64,000 bases of DNA from UBA2767 sp965228625 (lineage in GTDB: Bacteria; Pseudomonadota; Alphaproteobacteria; Rhizobiales; Methyloligellaceae). How positions within the stretch are numbered: the first letter of the stretch is position 1; each line of letters opens with the position of its first letter. The stretch spans positions 3,348,001 through 3,412,000 of the forward strand of contig OZ245829.1 in NCBI GenBank assembly GCA_965228625.1. Reading direction: 5' to 3'. Of this stretch, positions 54,618 through 64,000 are shown one piece after another. Position numbers and translations under genes: made by a program. The notes beneath the pieces are model-generated. The model was not told the origin of the DNA. It was given only the letters and a program-made list of their open reading frames with translations, and did not search any database.

Positions 54618-55391
54618 CTAGTCGTCGACCTCGACCGTATTGCCGCACTTGATCAAGCCACCTTGTGTGACTGTGGCGTAGACGCCGAAATCTTCATGCC
54701 CGTGGGCGCGCATGAGCTCGGCCGGTATGGCCATGTCCCGTTCCGCCGTCTGCGGATCGACATTGGTCGCCGCGCACCGGCTCGTGCGATCGATCACATC
54801 AAGCACGACATCGCCGACACGAACCTGCCGGCCGACCCAGTTGAACTCGGCCCAGGGCTGTTCTGACTCCAGGTAGACGTTGGCGCGGAACCGCAAGGGA
54901 TCGACCTCGCGGCCGACGGTGCGCTCCAGATCGCGCACGCTTGCCAGATTGACAATGTGGACGCATTTGACCGCGACATCGCTGAAGCTGTGACCGGGCG
55001 CGTGCACGATATGCGGCGCCCCGCGCAGATCCTTCTCCATGAACCCCGCCATGAACTGCTCAATGAGCTGTCGGCCCATGGTCGTGTCCAGCGCGCCCTT
55101 CACCACCTGCTTGCCGTTGCGAAGCAGCGTCAGGGTGCTCGTTGCCTCGTCAAACTCGACCTCGAGCGCCGCCAGACGTTCGTTGCGCATGAGCATCAGG
55201 AAGTTGATCTTCGGCAGGTGCTGCGGATCGTTCGGGTCGAACCGTCCGCGGCCGTTCTCGATCGCCCATGCCCGGTCGCAGGGAAATGTTTCACCGGCCT
55301 CCACCGCCACTTCGGACAGTTGCTCCGGCCGCAGACCCTTCACGGGATAGCGGCAAAGAGACGAGACGCGAATGGAGGTTGTTTCGGACAT
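54618..55391 (-). CDS. MOSC domain-containing protein
   Basis: 257-aa MOSC protein with the N-terminal beta-barrel (RVSSLCRYPVKGLRPEQL, about residues 8-25) and the MOSC core (FRANVYLESEQPWAEFNWVGRQVRVGDVVLDVIDRTSRCAATNVDP, about 160-210). The conserved Cys (RCAATN) is present, as in mARC-type molybdenum proteins, which reduce N-hydroxylated compounds. No ferredoxin domain is fused. The ATG at 55391 fits the family start; the frame is open further upstream without support. Divergent from clpB. Confidence 0.88.
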   Translation of the reverse strand: MSETTSIRVSSLCRYPVKGLRPEQLSEVAVEAGETFPCDRAWAIENGRGRFDPNDPQHLPKINFLMLMRNERLAALEVEFDEATSTLTLLRNGKQVVKGALDTTMGRQLIEQFMAGFMEKDLRGAPHIVHAPGHSFSDVAVKCVHIVNLASVRDLERTVGREVDPLRFRANVYLESEQPWAEFNWVGRQVRVGDVVLDVIDRTSRCAATNVDPQTAERDMAIPAELMRAHGHEDFGVYATVTQGGLIKCGNTVEVDD

Positions 55392-55424
55392 GACACGCAA
55401 GAAGAAAGGAGCGCATTTATGCCC

Positions 55425-55456
55425 CTTTTGTTGCGCTGCGGCAACACTATATAAAG
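55425..55456 (+). promoter_or_regulatory. Possible heat-shock (RpoH) promoter of clpB
   Basis: CTTTTG (55425-55430), 16 bases and CTATATAAAG (55447-55456) resemble the alphaproteobacterial RpoH pattern (CTTGAA-N16-CYTATNTNN), and lie about 150 bases before clpB. Confidence 0.35.
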
Positions 55457-55611
55457 GTTGGGAAATACCTTTGTGAGGGATCCCAGGTTCGGAATGCTGG
55501 CCGCCTGAAGGGAGCGAAGTATCGCCGATGAGCGGTGCAGCCCGAACAGTTGGGTGCGAGAGCTGTGCCGTATGATCGGGCGGTGATCGCACGCCGGAAA
55601 GGGGTTAGAGA

Positions 55612-58209
<2,598 letters not shown>

Positions 58210-58242
58210 CGTCCGTTGAAATCGGCCAATGCTCGCTGAGGC

Positions 58243-58279
58243 AAAAAAAGAAGCGCGTCCCCCCGTAAGAGACGCGCTT
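58243..58279 (-). terminator. Terminator of the M23 gene (possibly bidirectional)
   Basis: Perfect 9-bp stem AAGCGCGTC/GACGCGCTT (58251-58259 and 58271-58279) with an 11-base loop. On the minus strand the stem is followed by CTTTTTTTGC, so it ends the M23 endopeptidase transcript. It also lies 41 bases after clpB and may act weakly there. Confidence 0.8.
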
Positions 58280-58315
58280 ACTTACCCGTAAGGGTTCCCC
58301 TCACTACATGAGCGC

Positions 58316-60370
58316 TTATTTTTGAACTGATGCCATCCGGGTCGTAACCGGTGAACGCTGCATCAGTCCGTCTATGCGATTGCGCTCTTGGTAGAAATTC
58401 GCCAGCTCTTTTCCGGTGAGCTGACGGCCGCGTGGAACATGAATGGTCATCGGGTTGACAAACCGATTGTTGACCAGAACCTCGAAATGCAGATGCGGGC
58501 CGGTCGACAGGCCGGTCGATCCCACATATCCGATCACCTGACCCATTTGCACTTTCATGCCGGGCCGCAGGCCGCGCGCGAAGCGCTGAAGATGGCTGTA
58601 GGCGGTCTTGTAGCCGTTGGCATGGCGGAGGCGGATGTAGTTGCCGTTGCCGCCCTTGCGCCGGGCTTCCTCGACAACGCCGCTGCCGGCGGCAAGGACC
58701 GGCGTTCCGGTTTTTGCCGCCCAGTCCGTGCCGGTGTGCATCTTGCGGTACCCCAGGATCGGATGCTTGCGCATGCCGAACGGGGAGGTGAAGCGTGCGC
58801 CCTTGACCGGCTTGCGCATCAGGAACTTCTTGGCGCTGTTGCCGTCCTTGTCATAGAAGTCGATGTCGCCGTCCGGCGTGCGGAAGCGATAGTAGCGCCG
58901 CGTGTCGCCACCCACGGTCATCGCCGTGAACAGAACGTCGCCAAGCGCCTTTTCCTGACCGCTCTCGTCTTCCTCCAGACCGAAGAACACTTCAAACGAA
59001 TCGCCGGGATGCGTCGCGCGCTTGAAGTCCACATCGTAGGAGTGGATCCGCAGCAATTTGGTGATCTGATCGGTGGGGACGCCCTGATTGAGGGCGGAAA
59101 AATAGAAGCTCGTGTAGAGCGAAGCGCGTTTCGGGCGGATCGAGGTGCGCATATTCTTCGCCACCTTCAGCGTGATCGGCTCATCGCTGCCGACATACTC
59201 GCCGCCTTCGTCCCGGGCCACGCTGACCTTGTGGGTGCCGCCGTCAAACAGGCTGACCTTGACCGGCTCCATCTGACCGTCGTTCTTCGGTGCCGGAACG
59301 AGGGTGAAACGAACCTCCTGCCCGGCGTTCAGGTTCTTTGGCTTGAACACCGGCGCCATCGCATCGGCGATGGCCTTGGCCTGCCAGCGTTCGGCCCCGG
59401 CATCCGCCAGGATGCTCATGAGCGTGTCGCCCTTCTTGACCTTGACGGCCGTGGTTTCGCTGCCGTCGGCAACCGCGTCGCCACCCTCGAGGGTTTCAAC
59501 GGTCTTGGAAACGATTGTCGTGTTGGGCGGGAGTTTGCGTCGAAGATCGGACGGGGACGGCGTGTCGTCGGGGTGGTACGCGGCGCGTTGAATGAGACCG
59601 GACGGCTCGCTCTCCGGGTCGATCCCCGGACGCATCGCAAACGGTTGCACCGCGAACAGGGCATCGCGCTCCGTCATCAGCTCGGCAATCTCCTTGGCGC
59701 CCAACGCCAATCCGTCATTGGTCGGCAGAATGCCGCCCTCCAGCTCATAAACCGAGATGCGCGCGTCCTGACCGACATCGACCGGCGCCTCGCCATTGAC
59801 GTTTTCCGCCACGGGTTTCGGATTCGAATAGAGCCTGAAGGGATTGAATGCGGGGATGTTCGTGATGTCGTCCGGCTGCGATGTGCCGAGGCGGGCCACC
59901 AGGCGGGCATAAGGCTTGATGCGGATGTACTCGCGCTCGTTCCGCTTCTGGACGATCGTGTCGTGAATGATGTGCCGGGTCGAGAGGCCTTCGGTCGTTG
60001 TCGGGATGCGGTCGCTCTTCTGCCCCGCCACAGACTGCAGGCTCGCCACCGGAAGCACTTTCTGGACCGGCTTCATGGCGGCAAGACCGGCATGGCGGAT
60101 GGAGGACACGATGCCCGTCCCGTTCTCCAGGTCCAGCGAGGCGTAGATACATGACCCGATCACGCCGACGCCGACGACGGCGGCCAGACAGGTGCTGGCC
60201 AGCCACTTGATTCGTGTGGTTGCCCGTGAGTCGCCAGGTTCGGGAAGGAAGACGGCAGACGACGTCCGCCTCGGAGACGACAGATAAATCTGCGGCAGCG
60301 AACGCTTGCCGAACGGTACCAAGGCCTGGCTCTGCGTTCGGCCTGTCTTGCGGCGGCGTCTTTCCGTCAA
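58316..60370 (-). CDS. M23 family metallopeptidase (peptidoglycan endopeptidase)
   Basis: 684-aa envelope protein anchored by one membrane helix (about residues 55-80). A long periplasmic region follows, including a LysM-like segment (VKVKKGDTLMSILADAGAERWQAKAIADAM, about 310-340). The C-terminal M23 domain is complete: HTGTD supplies His545 and Asp549 as zinc ligands and HLHFE gives His628. An active zinc endopeptidase similar to MepM/DipM, cutting peptide cross-links during growth or division, is expected. It starts at TTG 60370 behind GGGGGAT, a weak start. Confidence 0.88.
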   Translation of the reverse strand: MTERRRRKTGRTQSQALVPFGKRSLPQIYLSSPRRTSSAVFLPEPGDSRATTRIKWLASTCLAAVVGVGVIGSCIYASLDLENGTGIVSSIRHAGLAAMKPVQKVLPVASLQSVAGQKSDRIPTTTEGLSTRHIIHDTIVQKRNEREYIRIKPYARLVARLGTSQPDDITNIPAFNPFRLYSNPKPVAENVNGEAPVDVGQDARISVYELEGGILPTNDGLALGAKEIAELMTERDALFAVQPFAMRPGIDPESEPSGLIQRAAYHPDDTPSPSDLRRKLPPNTTIVSKTVETLEGGDAVADGSETTAVKVKKGDTLMSILADAGAERWQAKAIADAMAPVFKPKNLNAGQEVRFTLVPAPKNDGQMEPVKVSLFDGGTHKVSVARDEGGEYVGSDEPITLKVAKNMRTSIRPKRASLYTSFYFSALNQGVPTDQITKLLRIHSYDVDFKRATHPGDSFEVFFGLEEDESGQEKALGDVLFTAMTVGGDTRRYYRFRTPDGDIDFYDKDGNSAKKFLMRKPVKGARFTSPFGMRKHPILGYRKMHTGTDWAAKTGTPVLAAGSGVVEEARRKGGNGNYIRLRHANGYKTAYSHLQRFARGLRPGMKVQMGQVIGYVGSTGLSTGPHLHFEVLVNNRFVNPMTIHVPRGRQLTGKELANFYQERNRIDGLMQRSPVTTRMASVQK

Positions 60371-60543
60371 AGTTGGCTATCCCCCCGTCTTCGGCTGGTG
60401 TCCCGCAACCGGCTCTCGCAATCGGCCGGTTTTTTCAAGGGTCACCAACTGCCCCGAGTATGGTGTTAAACCGTCCCTCGTTCGAAGCCCGTATATCTGC
60501 CGAGACGTCTGAACTGTGTCAACCTTCGGGAGGACACCCTGAG

Positions 60544-60642
60544 ATGCCCGAAATCAGAAGAGATAATCAACAGAAGGCCGTCCCAAATCCCACAACGGAC
60601 AAACAAACTTCTAATGACGCAACAGCTTCCAGAGACGAGTGA
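60544..60642 (+). CDS. Doubtful 32-aa small ORF
   Basis: A short frame encoding a very polar 32-residue peptide (begins MPEIRRDNQQ), preceded by GGGAGG at acceptable distance. No homology is recognised, and it lies between the divergent M23 gene and the rRNA promoter. It may be a real small protein or a chance frame. Confidence 0.2.
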   Translation: MPEIRRDNQQKAVPNPTTDKQTSNDATASRDE

Positions 60643-60846
60643 ACAGAATGGCCTGAAAGCCGTTGCTTCTTTGTTAACGCGACGATGCCTGCGTAATCAG
60701 GCAGGAATGTGACCGATTTGTAAGAATTGGCCCGTCTGGCAAGTGGTTATGGCAAATTCGGAGGGAGGAGCGGACCCGTTTTCGGGGCGATTTGATTCGC
60801 GCAGATGAAGATATCGAAATTTTTGCAGAATCTTCGCATCTGCCGC

Positions 60847-60875
60847 TTGACCTTGGCCGGTCGAATATGTATCTA
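60847..60875 (+). promoter_or_regulatory. Presumed rRNA operon promoter
   Basis: TTGACC (60847-60852), exact 17-base spacer and TATCTA (60870-60875), about 450 bases upstream of the 16S. CarD-type proteins stimulate such promoters in other bacteria. Confidence 0.5.
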
Positions 60876-61062
60876 AGAACGGTTGCGCGGGCAAACTGCT
60901 TTGCCTGCGGTTTTGTTGTGCTCGCGCAGCAACCTCTTTTAGCGAAGCGGGGCTAGCTCCGGGAAAAAATGACCGGGCATACAGTTCTGCTGCGTTGACT
61001 CCTGATGGAGCATTTGGTTCCATCAAGGGTCCGGGGCGTGGCCTTCTGGCGGCGTTTCGGTG

Positions 61063-61074
61063 GCTCTTTGACAA
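61063..61074 (+). promoter_or_regulatory. boxA-like antitermination element
   Basis: GCTCTTTGACAA closely resembles the rRNA boxA (TGCTCTTTAACAA) that recruits NusB/NusE for antitermination. It lies about 250 bases before the 16S, in the leader. Confidence 0.55.
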
Positions 61075-61323
61075 TGTGATTTGAAGAAAGAGAAACGCAG
61101 GCGGCGGAGTCCTGGCGTGTCCGCTGATTCGAACCTTTCGGGGTGCGGGTCTGGCGGACGAAAGAGACTTCGGCGGTCTTGCGTTTATCGACACCCATGG
61201 TGCGTTTCGTCCTTTGGTTCGTCCTTCGGATGAAGCGCTCATGAAAGTGTCGGGACTCGTCAAGAGTTTCGCAAGCGACCCCCTGGAGCATTCCCTCCAG
61301 GGTTTATGCCGGAATCAGAATTT

Positions 61324-62828
<1,505 letters not shown>

Positions 62829-62989
62829 GAACCCTCATGAGAGATTCCCTCTCATATCGGTTCTCTTCAGAACAATTGTCCGGACGGACATCTGGCGACA
62901 GATAGACGTACCGGGCGCAAAACAAGCGGGATTTCCGCCGTCTTCGTTTCTCTTTCTGTATCTTTGAGCGCATGAACGCGTTGAATGTC

Positions 62990-63066
<77 letters not shown>

Positions 63067-63132
63067 TCAACGTGTGCTGTCGCGGTGGCAAGAACGGGTC
63101 CCGCCGCCTTCCATGAATTTGGACCAAAGCGA

Positions 63133-63208
63133 GGGGCCATAGCTCAGTTGGGAGAGCGCCTGCTTTGCAAGCAGGAGGTCGTCGGTTCGATCCCGTCTGG
63201 CTCCACCA
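63133..63208 (+). tRNA. tRNA-Ala (TGC)
   Basis: 76-base tRNA with anticodon TGC (TTTGCAA), the G3-U70 identity pair in the acceptor stem (GGGGCCA with TGGCTCC) and encoded CCA. Second spacer tRNA. Confidence 0.95.
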
Positions 63209-63586
63209 TTTCCGACCGGGTTTTTCCGATCAGGTGTGTCCGACAAGGCGCCGCTCAAGACAGAGAACAGTTTTTACCGTGGTGACGTGCCGTTCCGGCA
63301 CCGGTCCGCGGCAATCGGGAGCTATCGTTCCCATCATTTACATCGTGAAGAGGGGATTTACCTGAGCCCTTTCCTGACGGTGCTCCAGCCGGGCACCACC
63401 CATCGCTCCAACGTGGGTAGGGGAAGGAAGGCTCGAGGCCTGCCGGAGTTTTCTGGCCGGCGTTGGGCATGCGGACGACCGCTCCGTATTTCGGGTTGAT
63501 CTCGATTATCTGGTCTTATTCATTTTCAATGTTCGCGGGTCAGCTTCTCTCGCTGGCGCGCGCGAATGAGCATTGATAATGAGAGC
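63209..63586 (+). other. Spacer between tRNA-Ala and 23S
   Basis: 378 bases with no gene seen. Expected to hold 23S processing stems; I did not fold it. Confidence 0.6.
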
Positions 63587-64000
63587 AATCAAGTGACTTA
63601 AGAGCATTCAGTGGATGCCTTGGCGCACACAGGCGATGAAGGACGTGGTACGCTGCGAAAAGCCATGGGGAGCTGCGAACAAGCTTTGATCCGTGGATAT
63701 CCGAATGGGGAAACCCGGCCCTTCGGGGTCATGGCACGTTGAATACATAGGCGTGTCAGGCGAACCCGGTGAACTGAAACATCTCAGTAACCGGAGGAAA
63801 GGAAATCAACCGAGACTCCGCTAGTAGTGGCGAGCGAACGCGGACCAGGCCAGTGCCGGTCATTGTCTAACTGGAACCTTCTGGAAAGTTGGGCCGTAGC
63901 GGGTGATAGCCCCGTACAGGTGTTGACAATGAGCGGACTCGAGTAGGGCGGGACACGTGAAATCCTGTCTGAACGTGGGGGGACCACCCTCCAAGCCTAA
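63587..64000 (+). rRNA. rrl: 23S ribosomal RNA (partial, 5' part)
   Basis: The 5' end (AATCAAGTGACTTAAGAGCA, then GGATGCCTTGGC and AGGCGATGAAGGACGTG) is the conserved start of the large-subunit rRNA. Runs off the right edge. Confidence 0.96.

Larger units (their letters stand above)
60371..61323. other. rRNA operon upstream region and leader
   Basis: 953 bases without a recognised gene apart from one doubtful small frame (60544-60642). It carries the presumed rrn promoter, a boxA-like element, and a perfect 8-bp stem (61281-61288 with 61295-61302) just before the 16S, probably part of the processing structure. Confidence 0.6.

Noticed and set aside
58388..60154. 588-codon plus-strand frame opposite the M23 gene
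   Set aside because: Mirror of the M23 reading frame. Composition Leu/Arg/Ala-biased, as expected for an antisense frame.
60697..61291. Minus-strand frames in the rRNA leader
   Set aside because: They lie over the rRNA promoter and leader, with no ribosome sites or recognisable domains.

Overview
The window comes from a high-GC alphaproteobacterium, most probably a member of the Hyphomicrobiales (Rhizobiales). The evidence is gene order (rpmB / DUF3108 / SUV3-like helicase / S4 protein / fdxA / carD; cobT-cobS / J-domain / bolA; aroK-aroB next to xerD; lysC-ptsP-prfA-prmC-DUF4167), the DUF4167 and CarD families, an exact alphaproteobacterial SOS box (GAAC-N7-GAAC), and an rRNA operon with an alphaproteobacterial 16S and the order 16S, tRNA-Ile, tRNA-Ala, 23S. 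I cannot place the family. Almost all of the window is chromosomal housekeeping DNA. I see no CRISPR array, prophage, transposase or integrative element.

Layout. 1-3749 (minus): a very large multi-PAS/GAF sensor histidine kinase that runs off the left edge. 4-10 kb (minus): carD, fdxA, an S4 RNA-binding protein, an SUV3-like helicase and a DUF3108 protein. 10.5-11.5 kb (plus): rpmB and a DUF938 methyltransferase. 11.5-14 kb (minus): an MscS-type channel and a DMT transporter. 14.2-18.1 kb (plus): an accessory operon controlled by a TetR regulator. It has two matching 22-bp operator-like dyads and encodes an AhpD-like enzyme, an unrecognised small protein, an atypical SDR, an unrecognised membrane protein and a tautomerase-like protein. 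18.1-22.8 kb (minus): a phytase-like lipoprotein, cobT, cobS and a J-domain protein, divergent from bolA and an ArsN2-like acetyltransferase. 23.6-29 kb (minus): a citryl-CoA-lyase-like protein overlapping an acyl-CoA synthetase, a CNNM/CorC transporter, aroB and aroK. 29.2-34.1 kb (plus): a 48-aa membrane peptide, xerD, accA, an unrecognised anchored protein, an L,D-transpeptidase lipoprotein and DoxX. 34.1-38.8 kb (minus): an SLC13 permease and secA. 39.2-46 kb: a periplasmic PPIase, argJ, mutT, an orphan Flp pilin, an NDUFAF5-like methyltransferase (minus), comF, nitrilase, DUF1178 and a 2OG oxygenase. 46-54.6 kb: ubiG (minus), lysC, ptsP, a RodZ-like HTH membrane protein, prfA, prmC and DUF4167. 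54.6-60.4 kb: a MOSC protein (minus), clpB and an M23 endopeptidase (minus). 60.8-64 kb: the rRNA operon, with the 23S cut by the right edge.

How it fits together. Most genes serve core functions: transcription and translation (carD, rpmB, prfA, prmC, rRNA), export and envelope (secA, PPIase, L,D-transpeptidase, M23), amino-acid and fatty-acid synthesis (aroBK, argJ, lysC, accA), cobalt insertion into cobalamin (cobST), and stress (clpB, mutT). The places that most merit follow-up are the TetR operon with its paired operators, the citryl-CoA-lyase-like/acyl-CoA synthetase pair with altered catalytic residues, the SOS box in front of the SUV3-like helicase, and the carD promoter, which has a perfect -10 but a direct repeat in place of a -35.
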